Of a stretch of 64,000 nucleotides of DNA, positions 27,955-37,014 are shown piece by piece. Location of the stretch: the NCBI GenBank assembly GCA_026000945.1, contig BNZI01000004.1:14176-78175 (forward strand), read 5' to 3'. Below the pieces are notes generated by a model. It was not told the DNA's origin and ran no database searches. It worked only from the letters and a program-made list of their open reading frames with translations. Made by a program: the position numbers and the translations under genes. Numbering within the stretch: position 1 is the stretch's first letter; each line of letters starts with the position of its first letter. Source of the DNA: Clostridia bacterium (GTDB taxonomy: Bacteria; Bacillota; Clostridia; Lachnospirales; Lachnospiraceae).

Positions 27955-29222
27955 AAAATCAAAATTAAAAAAGTTATACATAAAATAAACATTAATAAAA
28001 AATGTGAAAAAGCTGCTCCAACCAAGCCATAAAATTGCACACCAAACGGACAAAGTACTAAACTAAATAAAAAAACGAGCAAATAAACAATAAGAATATT
28101 TCGTTGTTTTTCTCGAGCTACCAAAGCATAATAGAAAATCGTATTAAAAGCATTAACAATACCACCTAAAATAATCCATAGCAATACCAAAATATACTGA
28201 TTCAAATTTTTATGATAAATCCAACCTAAAACTTGCACGCCTAGTGTAACAGACAATAATATAGCTAAAATTCCACAGCTAAATATAATCATACAAAGCC
28301 TCAAAACAGAACGCTGAAATTCTCTTTTTTGTCCATCTTTCCAATATTGCGCAAAAACAGAAATATAAGGACGAACTAAAAAAGCAGTCACTAAATTGAT
28401 GACAGAAGTAGGCATAAATAAAGTAGCATAATCTCCATATAAAGCTTTTTCTGCTTGAATTTCCACTGCATAACGTGAAGCACTGAATAAATAAATTTCT
28501 AAAAATCCACCTGCAAATAAAGAAAAAGATTGTTTGAAAATTTTTATACAATAAGCTAAGTCAAACTTTTCTCTACTTTGAATCAATTGTAAATCATGAT
28601 TTTCATCACTTTCTAAATTTTCTTTTTTCAATCGATTTTCTTTGTTTTCTTCTGATAAGCTTATTTGCCTTAAAGGTAGTACATTAAAAAGCCAAATCGA
28701 CACTATCGCTGCTACATTCAAGCAAACACAGGCCAATAAAATATTTTTACTTGTCCATAAAACAATTAAATATATACTAATCGCAAATAAAGTACGAAAA
28801 GCATTAGACTGACCAGTCAAAAATAAAAAACCTTTGCGCTGAAACTCACATTCATATACATCTGCAAAACCATCAAAAATTTTATAAGTCATCGTCAAGC
28901 AAATCACCCAAAAATCAATCGGCTGATACTGCCGGAAAGCTAAAAAAATTAGTCCAAAACCTAAAGAAATTAGACAACCGATAATACGCAAAAAAACATA
29001 CTCTCCAAAAAGGTATGTTTTTTTTACGTCAGTAATCTGCAAAGGACGCATACCCAAATACGAAATGTTCAACAACTGCTGTCCTAACGTACTCATACCA
29101 AAGAAAAAAACTCCTCCTATGGTATTTCCCATTAGGCGATTTGTTGCTACAGTAAATAGCATAGAGGAAAGGGCAAAAATTACACTTCCAGCAATATTCC
29201 AAAAAATATCTTTTTTACTCAT
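27948..29222 (-). CDS. Polysaccharide flippase-like membrane protein (Wzx/MATE-type)
   Basis: A 424-residue integral membrane protein with about 12 hydrophobic helices, a charged cytoplasmic loop near the middle (SEENKENRLKKENLESDENH) and the MOP-superfamily start KKDIFWNIAGSVIFALSS. Such proteins flip lipid-linked oligosaccharides outward. Its ATG lies inside the 3' end of glf (8-base overlap), so the two are translationally coupled. Having a flippase in the same cluster as an ABC exporter suggests two glycans or a side-branch building block. Sequence identity to true Wzx is low, as is usual, so the substrate is unknown. Confidence 0.82.
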   Translation of the reverse strand: MSKKDIFWNIAGSVIFALSSMLFTVATNRLMGNTIGGVFFFGMSTLGQQLLNISYLGMRPLQITDVKKTYLFGEYVFLRIIGCLISLGFGLIFLAFRQYQPIDFWVICLTMTYKIFDGFADVYECEFQRKGFLFLTGQSNAFRTLFAISIYLIVLWTSKNILLACVCLNVAAIVSIWLFNVLPLRQISLSEENKENRLKKENLESDENHDLQLIQSREKFDLAYCIKIFKQSFSLFAGGFLEIYLFSASRYAVEIQAEKALYGDYATLFMPTSVINLVTAFLVRPYISVFAQYWKDGQKREFQRSVLRLCMIIFSCGILAILLSVTLGVQVLGWIYHKNLNQYILVLLWIILGGIVNAFNTIFYYALVAREKQRNILIVYLLVFLFSLVLCPFGVQFYGLVGAAFSHFLLMFILCITFLILIFC

Positions 29223-30321
29223 GCAATTCTTTTTGGGCTAAAGCTAAAGCTGATTCTATCACTTTATCCATATCGTAATACTTATACTCCGCTAATCTTC
29301 CACCAAATAAAATTCTTTTCTCCTGCTCCGCCAAACGTGCATAATCCTGATAAAGTTTTTGATTTTTTTCATTATTGATCGGATAATATGGTTCTAAACC
29401 TTTTTCCCATACTGCCGGATATTCTCTTGTAATAACCGTCTTATCTTGCTTACCAAAATCAAAATGTTTATGTTCAATAATACGGGTATAGGGCACTTCT
29501 TTTTCAGTATAATTAATAACCGCATTTCCCTGAAAATTCTGCATATCCAAAACTTCTGTTTCAAAAGATAAACTGCGATATTCCAAAGCACCAAAACAAT
29601 AATTATAAAATTCATCAATCATTCCAGTATATAAAATTTTCTTACCCATTTCATTATAGGTAGTTCTTTTTTCTAAATAATTGACATTACATTCAATATC
29701 ACAGCCTTTTAGCAATTCCTGAATAAGATGGTTATACCCCTGCGTCGGAATTCCTTGATACGTATCCTCAAAATAATTATTATCAAAAGTATATCTTACT
29801 GGTAAACGCTTGATGATAAAGCTCGGTAGGTCTTTGCACGAACGTCCCCATTGTTTTTCTGTATAACCTTTAATTAAAATTTCATAAATATCTTGTCCCA
29901 CTAGATAAATGGCTTGTTCTTCTAAATTTTTCGGCTCTTTTTTTGCTTTCTTACGTTGTGATTCAATTTTTTCTTTTGCTTCCTGAGGTGTCTTTGTTCC
30001 CCACAAAGTATAAAAAGTGTTCATATTAAATGGAAGATTGTAATATTTTCCTTTATAACAAGCCATAGGTGAATTGATAAAACGGTTGAATTTCACAAAC
30101 TGATTGACAAAATCCCAAACTTTTTGATTGCTCGTATGAAAAATGTGCGCACCGTACTGATGCACAGATATACCTTCAATTTCTTCACAATAGATATTAC
30201 CGCCTATATGGCTTTTTTTCTCTACAACAAAACACGTTTTTCCTTGTTTAATTGCCTCATGGGCAAATACAGCGGAAAAAAGCCCGCTTCCTACTAAAAC
30301 ATAGTCATATGTTTTCAACAT
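29215..30321 (-). CDS. glf: UDP-galactopyranose mutase
   Basis: A 368-residue flavoenzyme that converts UDP-galactopyranose to UDP-galactofuranose. The FAD-binding motif is VLVGSGLFSAVFAHEA with VEKKSHIGGNIY. The diagnostic Arg/Tyr-rich active-site stretches include YTEKQWGRSCKDLP, RLPVRYTFDNNYFEDTYQGIP and TREYPAVWEKGLEPYYPIN, and the C-terminus has FGGRLAEYKYYDMDKVI. Length is typical. AGGAGGAAAA precedes the ATG. It implies galactofuranose in the surface glycan. It overlaps the flippase gene downstream. Confidence 0.96.
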   Translation of the reverse strand: MLKTYDYVLVGSGLFSAVFAHEAIKQGKTCFVVEKKSHIGGNIYCEEIEGISVHQYGAHIFHTSNQKVWDFVNQFVKFNRFINSPMACYKGKYYNLPFNMNTFYTLWGTKTPQEAKEKIESQRKKAKKEPKNLEEQAIYLVGQDIYEILIKGYTEKQWGRSCKDLPSFIIKRLPVRYTFDNNYFEDTYQGIPTQGYNHLIQELLKGCDIECNVNYLEKRTTYNEMGKKILYTGMIDEFYNYCFGALEYRSLSFETEVLDMQNFQGNAVINYTEKEVPYTRIIEHKHFDFGKQDKTVITREYPAVWEKGLEPYYPINNEKNQKLYQDYARLAEQEKRILFGGRLAEYKYYDMDKVIESALALAQKELHE

Positions 30322-30365
30322 TTTTCCTCCTACCTATAAAAGGCTTGAAAATCCCACTATCCATA

Positions 30366-31175
30366 CTATCTTTGGTAAATGATGAAACGAACCACAATAA
30401 TGGCCATTAAATGCACTGGATAAAAAATATAAAATGCCCATTTGCTCGCTTTTGTGGTTTTTCCTCTTTTCCCTCGGTAAAACCATAATAAAAACATAGG
30501 TAACAATAAACCCAACTCAGGCAAAAAAATAATCCTCAATACATCTAAAATATATTGGCTACTGTTGGGTATGCTCACCATTTGCTCTACGATATAACGA
30601 ATTGTATCTAATTTTTCGATGAAAGAAAGAGCAAATAAAATAATAAGATATAGAGACCATTTAATCTTAGGCCGATCTCTGAACTGATCAAAGATCACCA
30701 CCATAAAAAGACCAAGAAAAAACCAATCTCCAATCAATGAACAATAAAATAATAAGACAATCAAAGCTAAACGCAAAACTAAATTTTCAACATGATGTTT
30801 TACCCACAGCAATAATAAACCCAAAAGCAATGTATACATAACGTTTAGATGATAGTAGTTGTATATATTAGGTAGTGCGCCCATAAAACACCAAATAAAA
30901 GGGACATAACTGATTACAGCAAAAAGTGCTAAACGAAATGCATATTTTTTAAAATTTTTTGTATGATGGTATCCCTCCACCAGAAGATAGAACATTACAG
31001 GACCAGTAATCCTTCCAATTGTACGCATGAGAGAATGCAGCCAAAGTCCCCCTGGTACAAAAACATACGCAACATGGTCTAAGAACATAGCGACAATTGC
31101 AATCATTTTCAATTGACTAGAAGATAATTCCAAAAATGCTTTTTCTTCTGACCCTTGTATTGTTTCTTCACCCAT
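30366..31175 (-). CDS. TraX-family membrane protein
   Basis: A 269-residue protein with about eight membrane helices. The SSSQLKMIAIVAMFLDHVAY start and RTIGRITGPVMFYLLVEGYHHTKN are the hallmark of the TraX family, named for the F-pilin acetylation protein; chromosomal homologues in Firmicutes are common and of unknown function, probably acyltransferase-like. It lies between the glycan cluster and the two-component system, all in the same direction, with gaps of about 45-55 bases on each side. Acylation of a surface molecule is a reasonable but unproven guess. Confidence 0.8.
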   Translation of the reverse strand: MGEETIQGSEEKAFLELSSSQLKMIAIVAMFLDHVAYVFVPGGLWLHSLMRTIGRITGPVMFYLLVEGYHHTKNFKKYAFRLALFAVISYVPFIWCFMGALPNIYNYYHLNVMYTLLLGLLLLWVKHHVENLVLRLALIVLLFYCSLIGDWFFLGLFMVVIFDQFRDRPKIKWSLYLIILFALSFIEKLDTIRYIVEQMVSIPNSSQYILDVLRIIFLPELGLLLPMFLLWFYRGKRGKTTKASKWAFYIFYPVHLMAIIVVRFIIYQR

Positions 31176-31227
31176 CTTCTTTTATCCTTTTCCTTTTTCT
31201 TTTCCTCTATCATATGAGAGAGCTATT

Positions 31228-32718
31228 CTATCTGTCAAGTGCTTTCATCTTCACACTAAACCAAAATTCTACTCCATCATCTTTATTGATCACGCCCAAA
31301 CTTTGCCTATGAGCCTCTATAATTGCTTTTACGATAGATAAGCCAACTCCGCTTCCTCCATATTCTCTTGTTCTAGATTTATCTACTTTGTAGAATTTAT
31401 CCCATATTTGTCCTAAATCTTTTTCCGGTATTGCTTTCCCTGTATTAAAAACAAACACTTTTACTTGATGAGCAATAAAGTCTTTTTCTATGCTAACTCG
31501 AATTTGTTTTTTCCCTTCTGCATGATTCAAGGCATTACTCAAATAATTCATTAAAACTGTTTCGATTTTAAACTCATCTGCATAGACAAACAAACTTTCT
31601 TCTTCAACAAAAATCACTTCTATGCCTTTTTGCTGAAACAATATAGTTAAGGAATTTAACATAGTTTTCAACAATTGAATTAAATCAAAGTCTCTATATT
31701 CTAAAATATCTTTTCCACTTTCTAAATGACTTAATGTTAATAACTGTTGAACAATTTTAGACATCTTTTCCGCTTCTTCTTGAATCACTTGATAGTAGTT
31801 TTGTTTGCTTTGCTCATCTTCTAAAATATTTTCCGTTAATCCTTCCGCATAACCTTGAATCAAAGCAATAGGCGTTTTTAATTCATGGGAAACATTAGAC
31901 AAAAATTCTTTTCTTTGCTGATCAATACGAATCTTTTCTTGGATGTCTTTTTGTAATTGCACATTAGCCGATTGAAGTTGAGAAATCGTCAATTCCAAGG
32001 TCTGTGCAAGATGATTGAAATTATCTCCCAAAACCTGTATTTCATCATGGGAATTGCCGTGATAAATTTCAGTAAAATCTAAAGAAGACATTTTCTTAGA
32101 AATTGCTGTCAAACGCAAGATAGGCTTAGTAATCCCCCTAGTGGTCCAAAGAATCGCCAATGCACTTAAAAAAACGACAATCACACTAATATAAACAAAA
32201 AAACGATTAGAAATAGCAATGCTATCACGGATACTTGCTAAGGGCATAGACATCAAAAATAAAGCCCTATCAGAAAAAAAACCCCACATTTCAATATAAT
32301 AAGACTGCGAACGCTGGTCATAGTCTTTGACAATTTGATAATTATCCGTTTTTTTTAATACTTCGAATTGATTTGTAGGATCTTCTAAAAGATAGCTTTG
32401 TAACTTACTCCACATATAATCAATATCTTGCGTAGAAGAAAAAACAGGTATACCCTCACTAGAATATAAAATCATAGCCAAATGGTTACGATCACAAAAC
32501 TGACTCAAAAAACGATAAAGCAACTCCCAACTCATAGAACTATCTTCTGTACGAAATACTTTATCAATCGTTTGATAGGCTTTTTTGAAATGATTTTGCT
32601 TTTCGCTCATATAATAAGGCTCTAGACACCAACTATTTAGCAACCAGCAAAATAAAAAAGCCGCTGTAGTCAATCCTACAAATAAAACCATTAATTTAAC
32701 TTGAATAGAATGTTTCAT
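31228..32718 (-). CDS. Sensor histidine kinase, OmpR-partner type
   Basis: A 496-residue membrane kinase. TM1 spans about 9-28, an extracytoplasmic sensor about 30-170, TM2 about 172-192, a HAMP linker to about 250, then the HisKA domain with phospho-acceptor H278 in NVSHELKTPIALIQG. The HATPase domain shows NYLSNALNHAEG (N box), VFNTGKAIPEKD and SGVGLSIVKAIIEAH. The start is taken at ATG 32718 (MKHSIQVKL), nine bases after GGAG; a TTG at 32733 overlaps that ribosome site. An 11-bp hairpin (32732-32758) abuts the ribosome site and may tune expression relative to the regulator. The signal is unknown; phosphate is possible because pst/phoU lie upstream. Confidence 0.9.
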   Translation of the reverse strand: MKHSIQVKLMVLFVGLTTAAFLFCWLLNSWCLEPYYMSEKQNHFKKAYQTIDKVFRTEDSSMSWELLYRFLSQFCDRNHLAMILYSSEGIPVFSSTQDIDYMWSKLQSYLLEDPTNQFEVLKKTDNYQIVKDYDQRSQSYYIEMWGFFSDRALFLMSMPLASIRDSIAISNRFFVYISVIVVFLSALAILWTTRGITKPILRLTAISKKMSSLDFTEIYHGNSHDEIQVLGDNFNHLAQTLELTISQLQSANVQLQKDIQEKIRIDQQRKEFLSNVSHELKTPIALIQGYAEGLTENILEDEQSKQNYYQVIQEEAEKMSKIVQQLLTLSHLESGKDILEYRDFDLIQLLKTMLNSLTILFQQKGIEVIFVEEESLFVYADEFKIETVLMNYLSNALNHAEGKKQIRVSIEKDFIAHQVKVFVFNTGKAIPEKDLGQIWDKFYKVDKSRTREYGGSGVGLSIVKAIIEAHRQSLGVINKDDGVEFWFSVKMKALDR

Positions 32719-32731
32719 TGGCACAAACTCC

Positions 32732-32758
32732 AAAAGGGACGATATACTCGCCCCTTTT
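32732..32758 (-). promoter_or_regulatory. Hairpin between regulator and kinase genes
   Basis: On the minus-strand RNA, AAAAGGGGCGA pairs with TCGTCCCTTTT (11 bp, one G-U) around a five-base loop. The stem ends one base before the GGAG ribosome site of the histidine kinase. It could act as a partial terminator or restrict kinase translation. The T tract is only four bases, so full termination is unlikely. Confidence 0.45.
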
Positions 32759-32856
32759 TTTCTACTGATCTATTGTAGCTACTATAGGGTAGGTTGACAT
32801 ATCCGAAATTCCAGATTTTGAATAGATCTTTCGTTAAACGCTTAAATTAACAAACC

Positions 32857-33528
32857 CTAAGGTTCAAATTTATAGCCCATGCCCCATATGGTTTTAATAT
32901 ATTCACCTTTTTCCCCCAATTTATTCCTCAGTTTTTTTACATGCGTATCAATCGTCCTAGCATCACCAATATAGTCATAATTCCACACATAATTCAGAAT
33001 TTTTTCCCTTGATAAAGCAATACTTTTATTTTCAATAAAATAAGCAAGCAATTCAAATTCTTTTACACTTAAATCAATAGCTTTACCATCCACTGCAACG
33101 GTATGAGCCGTTTTATCTAAGACTATACCTCCCTCATCTTCTTTGCCGCTTTGAAGCACTTGACTTCTACGTAAAATGGCTTCTACCCGTGCAACTAAAA
33201 TTTTAAAACTAAAAGGTTTTGCAATATACTCATCTACACCTAACTGGAAACCTCTTAATTCATCTTTTTCATCTGTGCGTGCAGTCAGCATAATAATAGG
33301 TACTGCGGAGTGCTTACGAACAGTTTGACAAACTTCCCAACCATCAATTTCCGGCATCATAATATCTAGTAAAATCAAACGAATATCTTTATGCTGAAAA
33401 AACAAAACTAATGCTTCTTCTCCATTTTTTGCTTCAATTATTTGATAAGTTTTTTTACTCAGAAAATCCCGGACTAACTTTCTCATCCGTTCTTCATCAT
33501 CTACCACTAAAATTTTAATTTGTTCCAT
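32857..33528 (-). CDS. OmpR/PhoB-family response regulator
   Basis: A 223-residue regulator with an N-terminal receiver domain (acidic VVDDEERM, phospho-acceptor Asp in LILLDIMMPEIDGW, Thr/Ser and Lys in MLTARTD and IAKPF) and a C-terminal winged-helix DNA-binding domain (VKEFELLAYFIENKSIALSR ... DARTIDTHVKKLRNKLG). The start is ATG 33528 (MEQIKILVVDDE) after AAGGA, rather than the longer frame from 33561. Its partner kinase follows after about 140 bases. glyA lies just upstream in the same direction. The pst-phoU block further upstream makes a PhoP/PhoR role possible, but the family is large and the signal is not readable. Confidence 0.92.
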   Translation of the reverse strand: MEQIKILVVDDEERMRKLVRDFLSKKTYQIIEAKNGEEALVLFFQHKDIRLILLDIMMPEIDGWEVCQTVRKHSAVPIIMLTARTDEKDELRGFQLGVDEYIAKPFSFKILVARVEAILRRSQVLQSGKEDEGGIVLDKTAHTVAVDGKAIDLSVKEFELLAYFIENKSIALSREKILNYVWNYDYIGDARTIDTHVKKLRNKLGEKGEYIKTIWGMGYKFEP

Positions 33529-33598
33529 GACATCAGTTCCTTGAATTTTAATAGAATACACTAATCAGCAAGTTCTTATATCTCACTACCACTGCTTA

Positions 33599-34867
33599 TC
33601 AATGCGAAGCATTAGAGAAAACTGGCACATGGTAAAGCGGATAACGATCCGTTAATCCTTTCACTAAGTCCAAAGCTTGCTGCCCATTTTTCTTCCCATC
33701 TTGAATCACTAACCAAATTGCCTCTGCAATAACTTCCATATCTTTTTCTTTCATACCCCTAGCCGTTACTGCAGGTGTGCCTAAGCGGATCCCACTCGTA
33801 ATAAACGGAGATTGTGGATCATTAGGAATTGCGTTTTTGTTACAAGTAATATTCGCCAAATCTAAATTTTTCTCTGCTTCTTTGCCCGTAACATTAAAGT
33901 TTTGTAAATCTACTAAAAGTAAGTGATTATCTGTTCCCCCAGAAACTAAGTGAAATCCTTTATTTAACAAACTTTCTGCCAGTTTTTTTGCATTGCTTAC
34001 CACTTGTTTTTGATAAGTATAAAAATCAGGTTCTAGGGCTTCTTTTAATGCTACCGCTTTTGCAGCAATCACATGTTCTAAAGGTCCTCCCTGTATTCCA
34101 GGAAATACCGCTTTATTAAAATTAAACTTTTTAGCAGCTTCTGCACTAGATAAAATCATTCCCCCCCGTGGTCCTCTTAGGGTTTTATGGTTAGTCGTTG
34201 TACAAACATCTGCATAGGGAATTGGACTCATATGTAAACCTGTAGCAACCAAACCCGCAATATGCGCCATATCTGCCATCAAATACGCCGAAACTTCATC
34301 TGCAATTTCCCTAAATTTTTTAAAGTCAATTTCCCTTGCATAAGCACTTGCTCCAGCAATAATCATTTTGGGTTTATGCTCTTTAGCCATTTGTCTTACT
34401 TCTTCATAGTCTATCCTGCCCTCTGCATTCGTTCCATAAGAAACCACTTCAAAGTAATCACCAGAAATATTAACCGGACTACCATGCGTCAAATGACCTC
34501 CATGATTTAAACTCATACCCATGATTTTGTCACCAGGTCTTAGCATCGCAAAAAATACCGCCATATTTGCCTGCGCTCCTGAATGAGGCTGTACATTAGC
34601 ATACTCACAACCAAAAAGCTTCTTTGCCCGTTCAATTGCCAAAGTTTCAATAATATCTACGCATTCGCAACCACCATAGTAACGCTTCCCGGGATAACCT
34701 TCTGCATATTTGTTAGTCAAGGTACTTCCCATCGCAGCCATCACCGCAGGGCTTACAAAATTTTCTGAAGCAATCAACTCAATGTGACTGTTTTGTCTGA
34801 CCGTTTCCGCTAAAATTGCCTCTGCTACCTCAGGATCTTTATTTTTCACTTCTTGTAAATCGTACAT
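33599..34867 (-). CDS. glyA: Serine hydroxymethyltransferase
   Basis: A 422-residue PLP enzyme that interconverts serine and glycine and loads one-carbon units onto tetrahydrofolate. Signatures: [20 protein letters not shown], the substrate/PLP contacts in [28 protein letters not shown], and the PLP-lysine motif [14 protein letters not shown]. Length is typical. The start is ATG 34867 ([11 protein letters not shown]), eight bases after AGGAGAG; the GTG at 34876 lies too close to that site. A MITE occupies the region upstream (34931-35243), so its promoter is probably within or just beside that element. Confidence 0.97.
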   Translation of the reverse strand: MYDLQEVKNKDPEVAEAILAETVRQNSHIELIASENFVSPAVMAAMGSTLTNKYAEGYPGKRYYGGCECVDIIETLAIERAKKLFGCEYANVQPHSGAQANMAVFFAMLRPGDKIMGMSLNHGGHLTHGSPVNISGDYFEVVSYGTNAEGRIDYEEVRQMAKEHKPKMIIAGASAYAREIDFKKFREIADEVSAYLMADMAHIAGLVATGLHMSPIPYADVCTTTNHKTLRGPRGGMILSSAEAAKKFNFNKAVFPGIQGGPLEHVIAAKAVALKEALEPDFYTYQKQVVSNAKKLAESLLNKGFHLVSGGTDNHLLLVDLQNFNVTGKEAEKNLDLANITCNKNAIPNDPQSPFITSGIRLGTPAVTARGMKEKDMEVIAEAIWLVIQDGKKNGQQALDLVKGLTDRYPLYHVPVFSNASH

Positions 34868-34930
34868 TGGATACACTCTCCTATTCTTTACATAATCACT
34901 AATCCCTGAAAATAAAATATCTCTGTTAAG

Positions 34931-35243
34931 GCGTGTTCACACTACCCAAAATATCCAGATTTTGAGTAAATTTTTGATTAGACAAGGCATGCTCTTGCAA
35001 GTATGCGTATTTCAAGAAAACCCCAGAGCGTGTTCAGTATTTCCGAGCAAGAAAATTGTTGTATATCGTTCTTCTCCTGCACAAAAAGGTGACACGGAAA
35101 TCTGGAAATATTTCAAGGAATTCAGGCACCATAGAGGGAGTAGATCAACATTTTCCCGTAAGTAAGAGTCGCAAACAGGCCCTAAACGCAGAGCAAAGGA
35201 AAATCTACCAAACAATAAATGCCTCGCAGTAGTGTGAATACGC
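34931..35243 (+). mobile_element. MITE-like element, 313 bp, with 15-bp terminal inverted repeats
   Basis: GCGTGTTCACACTAC at 34931-34945 matches 14 of 15 bases of the inverted end GCGTATTCACACTAC (complement of 35229-35243). The interior shares with the copy at 26527-26833 the strings GTATTTCAAGAAAA near one end and the core TTTCAAGGAATTCAGGCACC with a following GGGAG-TAGA and CCCGTAAG. No gene is recognisable. It lies between phoU and glyA. Flanks 34877-34930 and 35244-35392 show nothing further. Confidence 0.7.
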
Positions 35244-35392
35244 TCAAAGTGGTTAAACTCTGTAAAAGCCAATTGAATATGTCTAAACGAGGTCAATTAT
35301 ATAGACTGTTTTTTTTCGATGGTCAATCCCCAGCTTGGAGCAATCAAACGAAACGATGTATCAGATTTTTGGATTGAGAATAAATCTAACAG

Positions 35393-36058
35393 TTATAATA
35401 TTCTTTCATATTTATAAACGCCTGTTTTATAAAACTCTACCCACTCACAAAGATTCTCCGCATGATCACCAATACGTTCCAAATATTTAATAATCATCAC
35501 ATAATCCATAGCTTCATCCATAATTTCAATATCTTCCCGTATTTTTTCTCCCAAGATTCCACGGATACGAAGGAAATGCTCATCCACCAAATCATCTTTT
35601 TCCCGTGTTTTCTGTGCTAAATCTAAATCTTCTTTAACGTAAGAGTCAATAGCATCTGAAACCATTTCTCTAGCTATTTTTGCCATATTTGTAATATCTT
35701 CAAGTACACCTAGAGAAGAGGGAATATTCAAATGCAAACTAATCTCTGCTATATCTGCTGCTGCATCACCTATGCGCTCAATATCCGTAATCATCTTAAT
35801 TGCAGTACTAATCTTGCGCAAATCGCTTGCAACTGGCTGCTGCTTTAATAATAGCCTTAAACATCTTTGTTCAATATTCCTCTCCATTTCATTGATTTTG
35901 CGGTCACCTTTGACCACTTTTTTCATCAGCTCTTTGTCGCCTGTATGAAAAGCATCAATTGCCCGATCAATCGCAGTTGTTGCGCTTTCTCCCATTTTGA
36001 TTAAATCTTCAGATAATTCTTCCAATTCTGTATCAAAATTTTGTCTGCTATTTATCAT
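35393..36058 (-). CDS. phoU: Phosphate transport system regulator PhoU
   Basis: A 221-residue cytoplasmic protein made of two PhoU three-helix repeats, each with the E/DxxxD metal-cluster pattern (RKINEMERNIEQRCLRLL and DDLVDEHFLRIRG; IKMITDIERIGDAAADIAE and IMDYVMIIKYLERIGDHAENL-type segments). PhoU couples the Pst transporter to the Pho two-component kinase and restrains phosphate uptake. The start at 36058 (MINSRQNF) follows GGGGAG with good spacing. It ends the pstSCAB-phoU block, with a hairpin in the pstB-phoU gap that may set its level. Confidence 0.95.
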   Translation of the reverse strand: MINSRQNFDTELEELSEDLIKMGESATTAIDRAIDAFHTGDKELMKKVVKGDRKINEMERNIEQRCLRLLLKQQPVASDLRKISTAIKMITDIERIGDAAADIAEISLHLNIPSSLGVLEDITNMAKIAREMVSDAIDSYVKEDLDLAQKTREKDDLVDEHFLRIRGILGEKIREDIEIMDEAMDYVMIIKYLERIGDHAENLCEWVEFYKTGVYKYERIL

Positions 36059-36113
36059 CATAGACTCCCCTTTCCTTCTCATTAAATTTCAATTTTTTTA
36101 ATACCTAGGTTCA

Positions 36114-36159
36114 ATTTACCTGATGAGCAGTATACATTTACCTTACTCATCAGGTAAAT
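36114..36159 (-). promoter_or_regulatory. Perfect 14-bp hairpin between pstB and phoU
   Basis: ATTTACCTGATGAG (36114-36127) pairs with CTCATCAGGTAAAT (36146-36159). No T tract follows on the minus strand, so it is more likely an RNA-processing or stability element, or an attenuating structure, than a plain terminator. It lies in the 170-base gap before phoU. Confidence 0.5.
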
Positions 36160-36251
36160 CATACAATGTACTGCCCTTCTTCGCACTTTGATTTACCAAA
36201 ATGTTTATCACAATTACAGCAGCTCTGTTCACCATAAATATAAATTCTCAA

Positions 36252-37004
36252 TTAACCAAATCTTCCTGTAATATAATCTTCCGTACGCTTATCTTTAGGC
36301 AAAGAAAAAACATCATCTGTTTTTCCCATTTCAATTAATTCCCCTACAAGGAAAAACGCTGTTTTATCAGAAATACGTGTAGCTTGCTGCATATTATGGG
36401 TCACAATCACCACTGTGTAATCTTTCTTAAGTTCAATCATTAACTCTTCTATTTTCATCGTACTTGCTGGATCTAGTGCCGAAGTCGGCTCATCCATGAG
36501 CAACACATCTGGAGAAACACTGAGTGCTCGAGCAATACATAGCCTTTGCTGCTGTCCTCCGGACAAACCTGATGCACTTTTTTTTAATCTATCTTTGACT
36601 TCATCCCATAGAGCAGCTCCTCTTAGTGATTTTTCCACTAAGTCATTCAGTTGCGCTTTATTGGTATTACCATGCAATTTAGGACCATAAGCAATATTAT
36701 CATAAATACTCATTGGAAACGGATTTGGCTTTTGGAATACCATTCCAATATTTTTCCTTAAATTCGTTTCATCGATTGTATTTGATAAAATATCTTTTCC
36801 TCGATAGCTAACCTCACCAGTGATTTTTACACCAGGTACCATATGTATCATACGATTTAAGGTTTTTAAAAACGTACTTTTTCCACAACCGGAAGGTCCG
36901 ATAAAAGCTGTGATTTCCTTCTCTGCAATGTCCATATCTATTCCTTTTAAGGCTTGGAAAGTACCATAATATAAATTTAATTTCCTCGTCTTTATAATAT
37001 CCAA
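36252..37004 (-). CDS. pstB: Phosphate ABC transporter ATP-binding protein
   Basis: The 250-residue ATPase of the high-affinity phosphate importer. Walker A is [10 protein letters not shown], the Q loop lies in [16 protein letters not shown] (a PstB hallmark), the signature is [15 protein letters not shown], Walker B is [13 protein letters not shown], and the switch is VTHNM. Start is TTG at 37004 ([10 protein letters not shown]), with AGGTG seven bases upstream; pstA ends ten bases earlier. The C-terminus EDYITGRFG is the normal PstB ending. Confidence 0.97.
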   Translation of the reverse strand: MDIIKTRKLNLYYGTFQALKGIDMDIAEKEITAFIGPSGCGKSTFLKTLNRMIHMVPGVKITGEVSYRGKDILSNTIDETNLRKNIGMVFQKPNPFPMSIYDNIAYGPKLHGNTNKAQLNDLVEKSLRGAALWDEVKDRLKKSASGLSGGQQQRLCIARALSVSPDVLLMDEPTSALDPASTMKIEELMIELKKDYTVVIVTHNMQQATRISDKTAFFLVGELIEMGKTDDVFSLPKDKRTEDYITGRFG

Positions 37005-37014
37005 AACTATTCAC

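Noticed and set aside
17300..30321. Horizontally acquired island
   Set aside because: No flanking integrase, att-like repeats or clear base-composition break was visible by eye; a compositional computation would be needed.
34962..35296. Open frames of 67 (plus) and 94 (minus) codons
   Set aside because: Within the MITE at 34931-35243; no ribosome sites and not conserved in frame among copies.
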